This document shows, one piece after another, positions 9,446 through 19,034 of a stretch of 64,000 bases of DNA (position 1 is its first letter; every line of letters starts with the position of its first letter). The stretch is taken from assembly GCA_009885105.1 (NCBI GenBank), contig VFLI01000053.1, forward strand, positions 1-64,000, written 5' to 3'. The position numbers and the translations under genes were made by a program. The stretch is from Spirochaetia bacterium (GTDB lineage Bacteria; Spirochaetota; Leptospiria; Leptospirales; Leptonemataceae). The notes below the pieces were generated by a model. It did no database searches. It had not been told where the DNA came from and was given only the letters and a program-made list of their open reading frames with translations.

Positions 9446-10171
9446 TTATAGAAGAATCACAGTTCCTGCAAACAGTAAAATTGCAAAAATGATCAGCCGG
9501 AACGGACGCTCACGGACCCGGCTGTGCAGAATTTCTCCGAAAACCAGCCCCAGTCCGATCACCGGCATCAGAAATGCCGAATACTGAAGGGTCGTTTCAT
9601 TGAAACGGCCGGAAGCCGCATAGGAGACAATCATGGCTGCATCGACCACAGTCCAGAGCGCCGCCAGGGTGCTTCGAAAAGCGGATTTATCCATATCGAG
9701 CCGGCCTGCGGCATAAACAGTCAGCGGCCCGCCGGAAGCATACACTCCCTGCACGATTCCGGCCGCCAGATTCACGCCGGCCGACTGGAGGGCCGAAAGC
9801 GGCCGCTTCATTCCCCTGCTGCGGATTAAAGAAAAAATTTCCCAGGCGGAAAGAAGAACAACAAAAACCCCAAATATCTTTTTCAGCAGAGGACCGGATA
9901 GAATATGAAAAAACGTAAGCCCGATAACAAGACCGATTCCCATAAAAGGGATGATCTTTTTTAATAGAATACCCCATTGGATCTTATGCCGGTGCCGGAC
10001 CGCTATATAAAGATTGATGAGCATGTCCGGCAGGACCAGGGTCGGAAGCAATGTCTCAATCGGAAAAAAGTACGAACCGAGAGTCACGGCAATGATTGTG
10101 CTGCCGAATCCGGACATGGCCTGGATGGTGAAAGACAGAAGCACGATGAACGCGAGAAGAATGAAGCTCAT
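9446..10171 (-). CDS. TauE/SafE-family membrane transporter
   Basis: A 241-residue polytopic inner-membrane protein of the TauE/SafE (DUF81) family, proposed exporters of sulfite, sulfoacetate or related organosulfur anions. It shows about eight hydrophobic segments and the family motifs GFGSTIIAV near the N-terminus and AAGIVQGVYASGGP in the middle, the internal repeat of the two-half fold. Substrate cannot be deduced. It lies 14 nt upstream of the hybrid kinase gene on the same strand, so the two may be co-transcribed. No Shine-Dalgarno sequence is close to the ATG. Confidence 0.85.
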   Translation of the reverse strand: MSFILLAFIVLLSFTIQAMSGFGSTIIAVTLGSYFFPIETLLPTLVLPDMLINLYIAVRHRHKIQWGILLKKIIPFMGIGLVIGLTFFHILSGPLLKKIFGVFVVLLSAWEIFSLIRSRGMKRPLSALQSAGVNLAAGIVQGVYASGGPLTVYAAGRLDMDKSAFRSTLAALWTVVDAAMIVSYAASGRFNETTLQYSAFLMPVIGLGLVFGEILHSRVRERPFRLIIFAILLFAGTVILL

Positions 10172-10230
10172 TTATTAATGATGTTCCTCATTGTTTTTAA
10201 GGGATTTAGACTGATGCAATCGGATATGAG

Positions 10231-10300
10231 AACAGGATCAACAGGTTGAGCAGGAATTAAACTTTATCAGTATCCTGAATATCCTGTCCATCCTGTTTTT
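10231..10300. repeat. Hairpin element, 9-nt unit family (AACAGGAT type), copy 1
   Basis: Left arm 10231-10257 holds three copies of a 9-nt unit related to AACAGGATC. Right arm 10271-10297 holds three complementary copies related to ATCCTGTCC, followed by a T-run. A short AT-rich loop separates the arms, so the element can form one long hairpin. It lies about 40 nt past the stop codon of the GltS-like gene. The reverse complement of the right arm matches the left arm of the element at 22557-22631 almost exactly. Confidence 0.85.
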
Positions 10301-10339
10301 TCCTTCTCCAGTTTCATCCACTCGAATCTGTTTGCCTGC

Positions 10340-11734
10340 TTAAGGCCCTGGGCGCGTAATGTGTACCGGCACACGCTCGATCAGCAGCTTGATGAATATC
10401 CAGGAAACAACCATCGCCCCCGCATAGATTCCCAGCGTCAGTTCAAGACTCCAGTGCCACCACAGAGGCGCGTTGGTCAGCAATGTAAGCAGGAGCACGA
10501 TGGGAGCGGCGAAAATATTCATCACGGCGATTTCCATGGATACCGGCGTTTTGAATTTAGGATCGCAGATACGGAGCAGAAGAAGGCCGCAGGGAACCGT
10601 GCCCATGGTCGTTCCAAAAATTGCCACCATCCTCTCCAGGCTGTAAGATGGAAGTTTTCTGCCCATATAAATGACGATCAATGTCGTCAGTGTGCCGCCA
10701 ATAATACAGATGCTGATTATCGGAGCCAGGTATTTCATAATAACCTGAAACTGAATGCCTGCGCATGTCGCCACAATGAGATAGTCAACGGACCAGCCGG
10801 TGAGACGGCCCTGCACACCGTCATCGATTAAATAATCGGTTTTCAATGCGGCCATCGCGGCGCGAACCAGCATGGCAATAAACATTCCAATGAAAAAAAA
10901 GAAAACCCAGAGCATGTTAATAATTTCTCCGGGAAGAATATAGCTCAAACCCGTCACCAGGGAGTACCCCAGGACATACACAAGTCCAATGAGAGCTGCC
11001 TGGAAAGCCAGGGAGTCAATATTGGACGAATGCGTGGTCAGATTGCCGGCGGATTCTTTTTCCTGGCTGGGCGCATACACACCCTTCAGAAAATCCGGCG
11101 GCAGTGTCACTTTGCCCGCATGCGCCATCCCTCTGCGTATGCCCCAGTTAGCGATGGGCACGCCCACCATCAGAGAAAAAAGTATGCCGAACGCGGCCAG
11201 AGTCAGACCGATACTCGGACCGTTTTCAAATCCATTTTCAAATCCTGGCAGACCTTTATGCGCTTCCCAAATACGTCCGAGCGTCAGAGCCTGTCCCGGG
11301 CCTTCGTTGAAACTGAGCGGCGCGAGAAAACCGAAAGTGGGGAAAAGCTTCGTGCCCAGAAGACCGAAAATCAGCACGGCCCCGCCGCCTATGATCGCCT
11401 GGAGCGGGAATGTCACGCCCTGCACCAGAGCCATCCACATCGAACCTTTGAAAAATTCCCGGCTGAAGGGAGACACCTTCTCGCCGCCGGCAAGACCCAC
11501 GGATATAAAAGATATATTGAAACAATGGTACGCGAAAGCCTCCACCATGTGAAAGTCGATGGGCAGAAGCCTGGTGTTGAGCAGAACCATTCCGATGATC
11601 CCGCCCACAATGCAGCTGGGGAACAGGAAGCGCTGGATCATTTTTACCTTTGCCCGGATCGCAGTACCTATCAACAATAGAATTGAGAGAAATCCAAAAA
11701 GAATTAACAGGTCGAACGAATAGGGTGTTTGCAC
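10340..11734 (-). CDS. Sodium/glutamate symporter-like (GltS family)
   Basis: A 464-residue inner-membrane secondary transporter resembling GltS, which co-imports glutamate with sodium. About a dozen hydrophobic segments are visible in two halves, with glycine-rich re-entrant loops (CIVGGIIGMVL, AIIGGGAVL) and the family-like stretch APLSFNEGPGQALTLG. It is about 60 residues longer than E. coli GltS, mostly from a hydrophilic loop near the middle. The start is GTG at 11734, supported by GGAGG 6-7 nt upstream. It lies 51 nt downstream of a PLP decarboxylase on the same strand, a likely operon. The pairing suggests uptake of the acidic amino acid or related substrate used by that enzyme, but the substrate is not shown by sequence. 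Confidence 0.85.
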   Translation of the reverse strand: MQTPYSFDLLILFGFLSILLLIGTAIRAKVKMIQRFLFPSCIVGGIIGMVLLNTRLLPIDFHMVEAFAYHCFNISFISVGLAGGEKVSPFSREFFKGSMWMALVQGVTFPLQAIIGGGAVLIFGLLGTKLFPTFGFLAPLSFNEGPGQALTLGRIWEAHKGLPGFENGFENGPSIGLTLAAFGILFSLMVGVPIANWGIRRGMAHAGKVTLPPDFLKGVYAPSQEKESAGNLTTHSSNIDSLAFQAALIGLVYVLGYSLVTGLSYILPGEIINMLWVFFFFIGMFIAMLVRAAMAALKTDYLIDDGVQGRLTGWSVDYLIVATCAGIQFQVIMKYLAPIISICIIGGTLTTLIVIYMGRKLPSYSLERMVAIFGTTMGTVPCGLLLLRICDPKFKTPVSMEIAVMNIFAAPIVLLLTLLTNAPLWWHWSLELTLGIYAGAMVVSWIFIKLLIERVPVHITRPGP

Positions 11735-11785
11735 AGATTGTCCTCCAGGGAACAGCAGATTGACGTATCAAATTATCAGGATCGG

Positions 11786-13210
11786 TTATCGGAACAGCAT
11801 ACTGGCGAACTCGGTTAGAAGAGCTTCGCGCGCCTCAACCGGCAGCATGTTCATGACTTCATTGATGCCGGCCATTCGGTCGGGCATACCCTCTTTACTG
11901 ACGCCAACCATTGCCAGAAGATTCGGCAGATTCTCCGGCGAAAGCGCCCCCGGCGTCGCCATCAGGCCCTGCAGCTGCGAGGCCAGCTGACCGGAAGGGA
12001 GCTGTTTTGCCGCTTCTGTGCTGTCTGCCAGATCTTTTAAAAATTGATCCACATGGGCCACGTTGGAAAGATTCACAGACAGATGGATGTTTTCTTTGGA
12101 AGTGGCGAAGGCCAGCGCCGGCTGGATGTACCATCCCCGCAGGCTCATTTCGTCTATTATATGGAAGACATTCACGGTTTTGGATCCAAATGCGATCAGG
12201 ACCATATCCGGTTTTACCATCAATTGCAGATCCGGAATACTTTCGATGCCTTTGACGATGCGCCTCACGGCGTCGAGTTTCTTTTTTGCAAATTCAAGAT
12301 ACCCGGCGTCGCCGACATAGTTCAGGACAGCCCAGGCGGCAGCCAGCGGTCCGCCGGTCTTAGTGCTCTGAATCGTCGTATTGATCATGGAATATCCGTT
12401 CCACCTGGCGCAGGCGAATATCTGAAATTTTCTGAGATTTTTATTTCTGTACAGCACGACAGACGCGCCTTTGGGCGTGTAAGCGTATTTGTGCAGGTCC
12501 ATTGAAATGGAGTTCACGCCGGGTATGCTGAAATCAAAATCGGGCACTTTTTCACCGAGACGTTTGAAATACGGCAGCAGAAATCCTCCCATGCAGCAGT
12601 CGCTGTGAAACCAGATATCTTTTGATTTTGCAAGGGTCGCCATTTCGCGGATCGGATCGATGACGCCCAGAGCGTACGACGGCGCCGATCCCACGATCAT
12701 AATTGTATTTTTTGTGACGGCGGCCTTCACCTGTTTCATATCGGCCCGGAACTGCGAATCGACTCCAACAGGCACAATTTTCACTCCGAGATAGTGCCCT
12801 GCTTTGTGGAAGGCGGCGTGTCCGGTGACCGGAAGGATCATCTCCGGCTCCTTGATTTCCGGTTTGGTGTGGCGGCAGTAATCCCGCGCGGCTTTGACCG
12901 CCAGGATGATGCTTTCCGTGCCGCCGCTTGTGAAATTTCCGGATGCCTCAGCGCCTCCGTTCAAATGTTCGGAAGCGAAAGCGATTATGTCGTTTTCCAT
13001 TTTCAGGAGGCTGGGATAGACCGTGACATCCAGGCCGCTTTCTGACAGAAACATCATGTAGGCTTTCTTGCCGACTTCCACAGCGTCTTTGCCCGGATCG
13101 AACACATATCCGAATGCTTTGCCCGCGCCCCATTCCAGATCGCGCATTCGAAAGGCATCCAGATGCTTGAAAACTTCATCCTGTGAAAGACCTTTTTCCG
13201 GAAGATGCAT
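11786..13210 (-). CDS. PLP-dependent group II decarboxylase / sphingosine-1-phosphate-lyase-like
   Basis: Fold-type I PLP enzyme of about 474 residues. The cofactor lysine is in SMDLHKYAYTPKGAS (K241 from this start), the aspartate pairing with the pyridine nitrogen is in WFHSDCCMGGF, and the phosphate-binding region is TSGGTESI. The HKYAYTPKG context is closer to sphingosine-1-phosphate lyases (THKYGFxPKG) than to GadB or aromatic decarboxylases, so lyase chemistry on a phosphoamino-alcohol is possible; an amino-acid decarboxylase is the alternative. The start at 13210 is preferred over an upstream ATG at 13243 because AGGAGT lies 7 nt before it. It has no transmembrane helix, unlike eukaryotic SPL. 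About 80 C-terminal residues beyond the catalytic fold are rich in Ala, Leu and Met. Followed by the GltS-like gene. Confidence 0.82.
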   Translation of the reverse strand: MHLPEKGLSQDEVFKHLDAFRMRDLEWGAGKAFGYVFDPGKDAVEVGKKAYMMFLSESGLDVTVYPSLLKMENDIIAFASEHLNGGAEASGNFTSGGTESIILAVKAARDYCRHTKPEIKEPEMILPVTGHAAFHKAGHYLGVKIVPVGVDSQFRADMKQVKAAVTKNTIMIVGSAPSYALGVIDPIREMATLAKSKDIWFHSDCCMGGFLLPYFKRLGEKVPDFDFSIPGVNSISMDLHKYAYTPKGASVVLYRNKNLRKFQIFACARWNGYSMINTTIQSTKTGGPLAAAWAVLNYVGDAGYLEFAKKKLDAVRRIVKGIESIPDLQLMVKPDMVLIAFGSKTVNVFHIIDEMSLRGWYIQPALAFATSKENIHLSVNLSNVAHVDQFLKDLADSTEAAKQLPSGQLASQLQGLMATPGALSPENLPNLLAMVGVSKEGMPDRMAGINEVMNMLPVEAREALLTEFASMLFR

Positions 13211-13393
13211 GATGGTTACTCCTGATTGAAACGAACCTGGCAAGAGAACGCGGCGAATCCGGTCAGGTCAATACTATTTTCTGTCTGTCTTCATGGAAAC
13301 GTTATAGAGGAACAAAAGTGCCAGTAAATATTGACGGTCTGAGGCCTTTTTATGGTTGACCCGGATACAAAAGCTGTCGTATCATGGAGTATA

Positions 13394-14089
13394 ATGCATT
13401 GCTGGAAGATGGGACGGTTCGGTATCAAATTGGCGGCGTATGCGGCGTTGCTTTTCCTGATGCTGTTTCTTCCCCAATGCAAACCAATCGATCTTTGCAA
13501 TCCGATGGATCCTTTGAGCGATTGCGGCCAACAGAGTTTGATCCTGAATGCTGTGAAAAAGCAGACGATGGCCGCAGCAACAGCAGCGCCCCCGTGCAGT
13601 CCATGCCGGGTGTTTGTAACAGCATCGACTTTTACAGGCGCGCTGGGAGGGATTGCCGGAGCGGACAGTTTATGCATGATCGACTCGGCCAAACCGGCCA
13701 CCGGCACGTACAAAGCCCTGCTGTCCTTTACAGCGGTCCGTGCCGCCTGCACAACACTATTCTGCACAGGAGGTCCGTCTGAGCATACTGACTGGATCTT
13801 GCGCTCTGGAATAAGCTACATTCGAGCCACCGACTCCACTCTGATCGGAACGGCAGATGCAAACGATATTCTGACAAGTGAGTCGAATGCAATTTCCGTG
13901 GCTGTTGTCACCGTCTGGCTGGGCTTATCCCCCGGTTGGATGCCAAATCCCGGCAACAATTGCTCCGGCTGGACAGATGGAACAGGCGTGTCCAGTGGCG
14001 CCAGTAAAGATGTTAGCGGGACTGGCATTGATACAACATTCAACAATGCCAGTATCAATACATTTGCGCTTGTCTGCGAGGAGCAGTGA
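13394..14089 (+). CDS. DUF1554-like secreted or lipoprotein
   Basis: A 231-residue exported protein. From the ATG at 13394, GGAG lies 5 nt upstream; a second candidate ATG is at 13409. The N-terminus has a basic start followed by a hydrophobic run ending LMLFLPQC, a plausible spirochaetal lipobox. After a Cys/Ala/Pro-rich linker, the main domain has FVTASTFTGALGGIAGADSLC, SEHTDWILRSG and NCSGWTDGT, which resembles the DUF1554 family expanded in Leptospira. The paired cysteines suggest disulfides outside the cytoplasm. Function is unknown; some DUF1554 proteins have lectin-like folds. A promoter-like TTGACC / TATCAT pair lies just upstream at about 13355-13384. This gene is one of the main taxonomic clues in the window. 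Confidence 0.8.
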   Translation: MHCWKMGRFGIKLAAYAALLFLMLFLPQCKPIDLCNPMDPLSDCGQQSLILNAVKKQTMAAATAAPPCSPCRVFVTASTFTGALGGIAGADSLCMIDSAKPATGTYKALLSFTAVRAACTTLFCTGGPSEHTDWILRSGISYIRATDSTLIGTADANDILTSESNAISVAVVTVWLGLSPGWMPNPGNNCSGWTDGTGVSSGASKDVSGTGIDTTFNNASINTFALVCEEQ

Positions 14090-14154
14090 GCCGGCTCCGG
14101 AATCGCTGCTATTCAGAAACCAGATGAAGAAAAAGGCGGCTATGATTTCAAACG

Positions 14155-15552
14155 CTAAAATTCGGCGTTCTTCGGCGTGCGCGGAAACGGTATGACATCC
14201 CGAATGTTCGCCATGCCGGTGATAAAAAGGATCAACCGTTCAAAACCCAGACCGAATCCGCTGTGCGGCGCCGTGCCGTATTTCCGAGTTTCCAGATACC
14301 ACCACAGATCTTTCAGGGGCATTTTCAACTCCAGAATTCTGGCCTCCAGTTTTTCAAAATTTTCCTCTCTCTGCGATCCTCCGATGATCTCGCCTATCCG
14401 CGGAAACAGAACATCCATTGCCCGAACTGTTTTTTGATCTTCGTTCTGCTTCATGTAGAATGCTTTGATGGATGTCGGGTAATCCGTAAGTATCACCGGT
14501 TTCTTGAAATATTTTTCCACCAGATATCGTTCATGCTCCGCCTGCAGGTCCAGACCCCAGGCGACAGGAAACTCAAAATTCTGGCCGGATTTGAGCAAAA
14601 GGTCGATTCCTTCTGTGTAGGACAATCGCTCGAAAGTATTGTCGGCAACAAATTTCAATCTTTCCAGGAGAGCCTCATCGTACATCTTGTTCAGAAATTC
14701 CAGATCATCGGCGCAGTTCGCCATCGCGTACCGGATCAGATATTTCAGAAAATCCTCGGCCAGATCCATATCATCGTTGATATCATAAAAAGCCATCTCC
14801 GGTTCGATCATCCAGAATTCAGCCAGATGCCGGGGCGTGTTGGAATTTTCAGCGCGGAATGTTGGACCGAATGTGTAGATTTTTCCAAGGGCCATCGCGC
14901 ACAGTTCGCCCTCCAGCTGACCGGACACCGTCAGATTCGCGGGCTTGCCGAAAAAATCTTCCGAATAATTGACGGAACCGTCCTGGTTTTTCGGCGGGTT
15001 CTGCGCATCGAGAGTGGTGACGCGAAACATGGCTCCCGCGCCTTCCGCATCGGAGGCGGTGATGATGGGGGTGTGGAGATAATAAAAACCGTTGTCGTTA
15101 AAGTATTTATGTATGGCATACGACATGGCATGGCGGATACGAAGCACGGCGCCGAACGTGTTCGTCCTCGGACGCAGATGAGCGATCTCTCGTAAAAATT
15201 CCAGCGTGTGTCCTTTTTTCTGCAGCGGGTATGTTTTCGCATCCGCGCCTCCGTACACCGTGATTGTCTGGGCCTGAATTTCAAGAGTCTGACCCTGCCC
15301 CTCTGATTTGACCAGGTTGCCCTGAACACAGATACACGAACCGGTTGTAATATTTTTCAGAATTTCTTCATCGAACTTTTCCGCATCAGCCACGACCTGA
15401 AGATTGTGAATGATCGAACCGTCATTGAGCGCAATGAAGCTGACGTTCTTATTTCCTCGTTTGGTGCGGACCCAGCCTTCCACTTTTACAGAGGCTCCCA
15501 CCGCCGTGTCCTCCGGCATTGCCAGCAAATCTTTGATTCTTGTGCTTTTCAT
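14155..15552 (-). CDS. asnS: Asparaginyl-tRNA synthetase
   Basis: Class IIb aminoacyl-tRNA synthetase charging tRNA-Asn. The 465-residue length equals the bacterial norm. The N-terminal OB-fold anticodon-binding domain ([24 protein letters not shown]) is followed by motif 2 ([22 protein letters not shown]) and motif 3 ([15 protein letters not shown]). The AENSNTxRHxxEFWMxEPE form is characteristic of AsnRS rather than AspRS. It is transcribed alone, convergent with the DUF1554-like gene. AAAGG lies 6 nt before the ATG. Confidence 0.97.
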   Translation of the reverse strand: MKSTRIKDLLAMPEDTAVGASVKVEGWVRTKRGNKNVSFIALNDGSIIHNLQVVADAEKFDEEILKNITTGSCICVQGNLVKSEGQGQTLEIQAQTITVYGGADAKTYPLQKKGHTLEFLREIAHLRPRTNTFGAVLRIRHAMSYAIHKYFNDNGFYYLHTPIITASDAEGAGAMFRVTTLDAQNPPKNQDGSVNYSEDFFGKPANLTVSGQLEGELCAMALGKIYTFGPTFRAENSNTPRHLAEFWMIEPEMAFYDINDDMDLAEDFLKYLIRYAMANCADDLEFLNKMYDEALLERLKFVADNTFERLSYTEGIDLLLKSGQNFEFPVAWGLDLQAEHERYLVEKYFKKPVILTDYPTSIKAFYMKQNEDQKTVRAMDVLFPRIGEIIGGSQREENFEKLEARILELKMPLKDLWWYLETRKYGTAPHSGFGLGFERLILFITGMANIRDVIPFPRTPKNAEF

Positions 15553-15887
15553 GACGACCTTTTACTTCTGTTTGGAATTTGTGTGATGAGAACTGAGCAG
15601 CGGCCTTGAAGGGCAAGCGAATTATGCGCTGCGGAGAATTTTCCTGGATGTATCCCGCTCTAAGACCGCAGGTATTGCGGGGATGAACATTTAATATATA
15701 TTAATGTCATTTTTTTAAACTTTTCCAATTTTCGATTGCTTTGACCATCCGATTCGGGAAATGCCGCCACAAAACAGTGTAATGTTCATCCTTTTGAAAA
15801 AAATCTTCAATCCTGTCATTTATATTGACCTTCTTCTCGTCCTATTATAGAAATGGCTATGGATTGGGAGGCCAGGTCAATTAGAAT
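15553..15887. other. Intergenic region between asnS and the GGDEF gene
   Basis: A 335-nt divergent intergenic region that should contain the promoters of asnS (minus) and the diguanylate cyclase (plus). The centre, about 15690-15730, is AT-rich. I see no convincing gene, tRNA, riboswitch or repeat, and no promoter good enough to call. Confidence 0.5.
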
Positions 15888-17084
15888 ATGACTGACGACA
15901 ATAGATACCGGGAATTTTGGGGAATAACCCAGAAAATTAATCCTGCCCAAATTCTGAGATGGCGGTATGTCATTGCGCTTACATTAATAGCATCACTGCT
16001 GATAATCTCACAGCTGATCATCCAGAGCACAATTTCCAATGATATTGATGACAGCAGAGTAGTCAATATAGCCGGTCGGCAGCGAATGCTGAGCCAGAAG
16101 ATCGCCAAAACGGCGCTTCAGATAAAAGAATCCAGATTATGGAACGAGCGGGCCGCTCTATCCTCTTCGCTGGGAGAATCCGCAGTCCTCTGGAAAAAAT
16201 CGCACGACGGTCTTCTGTTTGGCGACCCGGAGCTCAATCTCAAGGGCTCCAACAGTGGCGAGATACTCTCCCTTTTTAATGCAATAGCCCCTTATTACCG
16301 GAGTATTCTCATCGATTCCGAAACCCTCGCAATCAGAGGCGCGGACCCGTCCGCAAAGAGAGCCGAGATAGACGCTCTTGCAGATTCCATACTTTCTAAC
16401 GAATCCATGTTTCTGGAAGGTATGGATAAAATAACATTCCAGTATGACGCCGAATCCAGGGGCCGGGTGAATTTCATCCGCATCCTGGAAATCATTCTTT
16501 TCTGCGTCACAATCCTTGCTCTTGCCATTGAGGCGCGCTTCATCTTCTTTCCTGCTGAACGCAGCATTAACAGCCACTTTCTCGAGTTAAAGAGAATCAT
16601 GATATTTCTTGAGCAAAGGTCGATTGAGGACAGCATGACAGGCCTGTTGAACAAAAATGCCGGTCTTTTTGTTCTCGAAAAAGAAATGTTTAAAGCCCGG
16701 CGTCATTTGCACCCGCTGACAATCTGTTTTCTCGATCTGGACGGCCTCAAACACATAAATGACAATTTCGGTCACGATACGGGTGATGAACTGATTGTCG
16801 CATTCGCGAATTCGATAGCCAGGACAATCCGGGGCGGCGATGTAGCTTTCCGATTCGGAGGCGATGAATTCATTCTGGTCATGGGCTGCGGGGAGGAAGG
16901 CGCGCTCGATGCTGTCTCACGATTGCGCAAAAGGACCCGTGACGCCCCGCTCGTTTCAAAAAAGGATCTCACTTTATCTTTCTCCAGCGGTATAGCAGTC
17001 TTCCCTCATGCTGTGGACATCAGCGCTGCTGAATTTATCTCGCTCGCGGACAATTCCATGTACCGGGAGAAAAAATCGCGATGA
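15888..17084 (+). CDS. PilJ-type sensor diguanylate cyclase (GGDEF)
   Basis: A 398-residue membrane protein that should make cyclic-di-GMP. A transmembrane helix at about 27-50 is followed by a periplasmic PilJ/type-IV-pili MCP-like domain with NIAGRQRMLSQKIAKTAL, a second helix at about 205-225, a short coiled-coil linker and a GGDEF domain. The active site is FRFGGDEFIL. RGGD lies five residues before it, the position of the RxxD inhibitory site, so product feedback is expected. FLDLDGLKHINDNFGHDTGD contains the other metal- and substrate-binding residues. The periplasmic domain type is shared with nitrate and other small-ligand sensors, but the ligand is unknown. No c-di-GMP phosphodiesterase is nearby. 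Confidence 0.92.
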   Translation: MTDDNRYREFWGITQKINPAQILRWRYVIALTLIASLLIISQLIIQSTISNDIDDSRVVNIAGRQRMLSQKIAKTALQIKESRLWNERAALSSSLGESAVLWKKSHDGLLFGDPELNLKGSNSGEILSLFNAIAPYYRSILIDSETLAIRGADPSAKRAEIDALADSILSNESMFLEGMDKITFQYDAESRGRVNFIRILEIILFCVTILALAIEARFIFFPAERSINSHFLELKRIMIFLEQRSIEDSMTGLLNKNAGLFVLEKEMFKARRHLHPLTICFLDLDGLKHINDNFGHDTGDELIVAFANSIARTIRGGDVAFRFGGDEFILVMGCGEEGALDAVSRLRKRTRDAPLVSKKDLTLSFSSGIAVFPHAVDISAAEFISLADNSMYREKKSR

Positions 17085-17185
17085 CATAAACGCATTATAT
17101 TGCATTGTTGTTCTGAGAAAAGTTGGGAAGTCTGTCCGTTGTGCAGATATTCCCATCGTCGCACTCCTTGTCCGACTATCCTTTT

Positions 17186-18844
17186 TCAGTAAATGAATCC
17201 CACCGCGAAGTTCACCTGATCGATCTTGCCGTTTGTCGGCCGTCTTGCCTCGACGTCCTTGTGGTAATTCGATCTTGAATTGTGGCTTTCAAATTCAAGC
17301 TTGAAAACAAGGTTCGGAATGGGAAAATACGCAAGACCGGTCGTGATGATTCTCTGATCGTTCACACGGTCCGCGACGCCCTGAACCCCGTAGGCCTCTC
17401 GGGCTGTGTCCGAGTTTGAAATGATCCCCAGATCGCGGTTGCCGTTTGTGAGCTGTGAAGTCGTTTTGCATGTGCCGTTCAGAACGTTTGCGCAGACAAA
17501 ATCATTGATATCTTCGGGCCCGCCGAAGTGACGCTGCACCGTCCTTTTCTGAGTGTTGAAATATTCATTACGCACAAATGCGATGAGTTTCTGATTTGTC
17601 TGTCCCAGAGAGAACAGGTTGAAACCCACCTCCAGATATCCTCCTTCCGTCAGCATGCCGATGTTCTTTCCGGTGCTTGCGTTGACGGCTCGTGTGTCGT
17701 TTTCGCTCATCCAGCCGCGGGTGAACAGACCACGGGAAACAAAGCCTTTTTTTTCAAATAGATAATGGGCTTCGGCCAGATTGACACGCACCGGGGCCGT
17801 TTTATTGCGATTGCTCAGAGCTTCATTGTACGCCGCCAGAACACCCGTGCCGTCGGAAGTTATGGAAGGCGTAACGCGTGCCTTCCAGTCAACGCGCGAT
17901 ACTTCGCCCTGCCCTGAATCTCCCCTATAGTACGATGTGCCCAATCGCAGTCCCTCAATGCCTTTGTAATCGACGCTGAAAATGTACGCCCAGTCCTGCG
18001 TGATCGGCTGCGAACCCTGCTGGCGTCCGCCGCGCATCCAGGAGGAATCGGAGAATTTGCTGGCTCTTTCTCCGCCCAGAATGCCCATTCTGTAGTCAAA
18101 GGCTTTGTTCAGCAGTTCGCCGTGAAGCAGGCCGCCTATCGAACGCCATGTCGAAGGAATGATATTGGTTTCTGTATAAGGACGTTCCACCGAGTAGAAA
18201 GTCGTCGGTTCGTGCTGGTAATTAGTGATCCCCATCGGTATCAAATTCAGGCCGACAGCAAGCTGCGCCCATTCGCGGAATTTCATATCCACATTTGCGA
18301 ACTCGACATACACTTCGCCCTGCTGCGCATCGGACTTGGTTGTTGAACGCGCCGTGAAATTTACATCGGTCACCACTGACTTCGCTGCTATACCTGAATG
18401 TTCGTATTCGATTTCCGAATTGAACACGATCCAGTCATTGAATTTGTAACCGGCGTAGAGAATGACGCGATGCACGTCCGTCTGATCTTTCCTGTACCGG
18501 GAGCGGTAGTCGCGGTATTTTATTTCGCCGTAACCTCCAATTGAAAATCCCTGGTCGACATTGTATACGTTGGACGCGGCCGGCCCCAGACCGTTGACGC
18601 TCTGGTATGTGCGGGTGGCTTTCTGCAGCCGAGCCTTCTCGAGCTCTTCTTCTATTATTGAAAGACGCTCTTCCGCTGTCAGATTATTCCTGTCGGCTGC
18701 CGGTTTTTCCGACTCGGCGGTCTCGCGCCTAACCTGCTGTTCCGGCGGTGTCTGTCCGGTCTGCGCCCGGACTGTGATAGCCGTCAGTAGAATGAATCCT
18801 GCAAATATTGAGCTGAAAACCGTTGATTTTGCTGGTTTTTTCAT
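17186..18844 (-). CDS. Outer-membrane porin, OprP/OprO-like
   Basis: About 552 residues from the ATG at 18844 (AAGGT lies 8 nt upstream); longer in-frame starts exist but would cross the regulatory repeats. A signal peptide ends around ITVRAQ, followed by a short coiled coil rich in Glu and Arg (LSIIEEELEKARLQKATR) and then a beta-barrel with alternating aromatic strands, beginning FSIGGYGEIKYRDY and ending FAVGFIY with a terminal aromatic. This layout, a coiled coil plus a 16-strand-like barrel, matches phosphate-selective porin O/P-type proteins. Two near-identical Fur-box-like sequences upstream suggest iron-regulated expression. Substrate is unknown. Confidence 0.8.
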   Translation of the reverse strand: MKKPAKSTVFSSIFAGFILLTAITVRAQTGQTPPEQQVRRETAESEKPAADRNNLTAEERLSIIEEELEKARLQKATRTYQSVNGLGPAASNVYNVDQGFSIGGYGEIKYRDYRSRYRKDQTDVHRVILYAGYKFNDWIVFNSEIEYEHSGIAAKSVVTDVNFTARSTTKSDAQQGEVYVEFANVDMKFREWAQLAVGLNLIPMGITNYQHEPTTFYSVERPYTETNIIPSTWRSIGGLLHGELLNKAFDYRMGILGGERASKFSDSSWMRGGRQQGSQPITQDWAYIFSVDYKGIEGLRLGTSYYRGDSGQGEVSRVDWKARVTPSITSDGTGVLAAYNEALSNRNKTAPVRVNLAEAHYLFEKKGFVSRGLFTRGWMSENDTRAVNASTGKNIGMLTEGGYLEVGFNLFSLGQTNQKLIAFVRNEYFNTQKRTVQRHFGGPEDINDFVCANVLNGTCKTTSQLTNGNRDLGIISNSDTAREAYGVQGVADRVNDQRIITTGLAYFPIPNLVFKLEFESHNSRSNYHKDVEARRPTNGKIDQVNFAVGFIY

Positions 18845-18863
18845 GTTCTGATACCTTTTCCAA

Positions 18864-18935
18864 TTGATATTTAGACTCATTTTCAACACGGCAAGGGCGG
18901 TCAAGGGGCTTATTGATATTGAGAATCATTTTCAA
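18864..18935 (-). promoter_or_regulatory. Two Fur-box-like 23-bp direct repeats upstream of the porin gene
   Basis: Positions 18913-18935 and 18864-18886 carry the same 23-bp sequence with only two differences, spaced 49 bp apart start to start. Read on the minus strand the cores are GAAAATGATTCTCAATATC and GAAAATGAGTCTAAATATC, about 15/19 and 13/19 matches to the Fur consensus GATAATGATAATCATTATC. A further small palindrome, TATGAT..ATCATA, adjoins the distal copy at 18937-18952. The proximal copy lies 20 nt before the proposed start codon, well placed to block transcription or translation initiation. Confidence 0.65.
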
Positions 18936-19034
18936 TTATGATTTTTATCATAGGGAGACATAACAGCGGGAAATAAAACATATATCTATACGGGAAAGAC
19001 TGAGCGTAGACTGATCTGTCTCTAGATTTCCGCG

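Noticed and set aside
14263-15195. 310-codon plus-strand ORF
   Set aside because: It is fully antisense to asnS, with no family motifs; composition reflects the complementary strand of a conserved gene.
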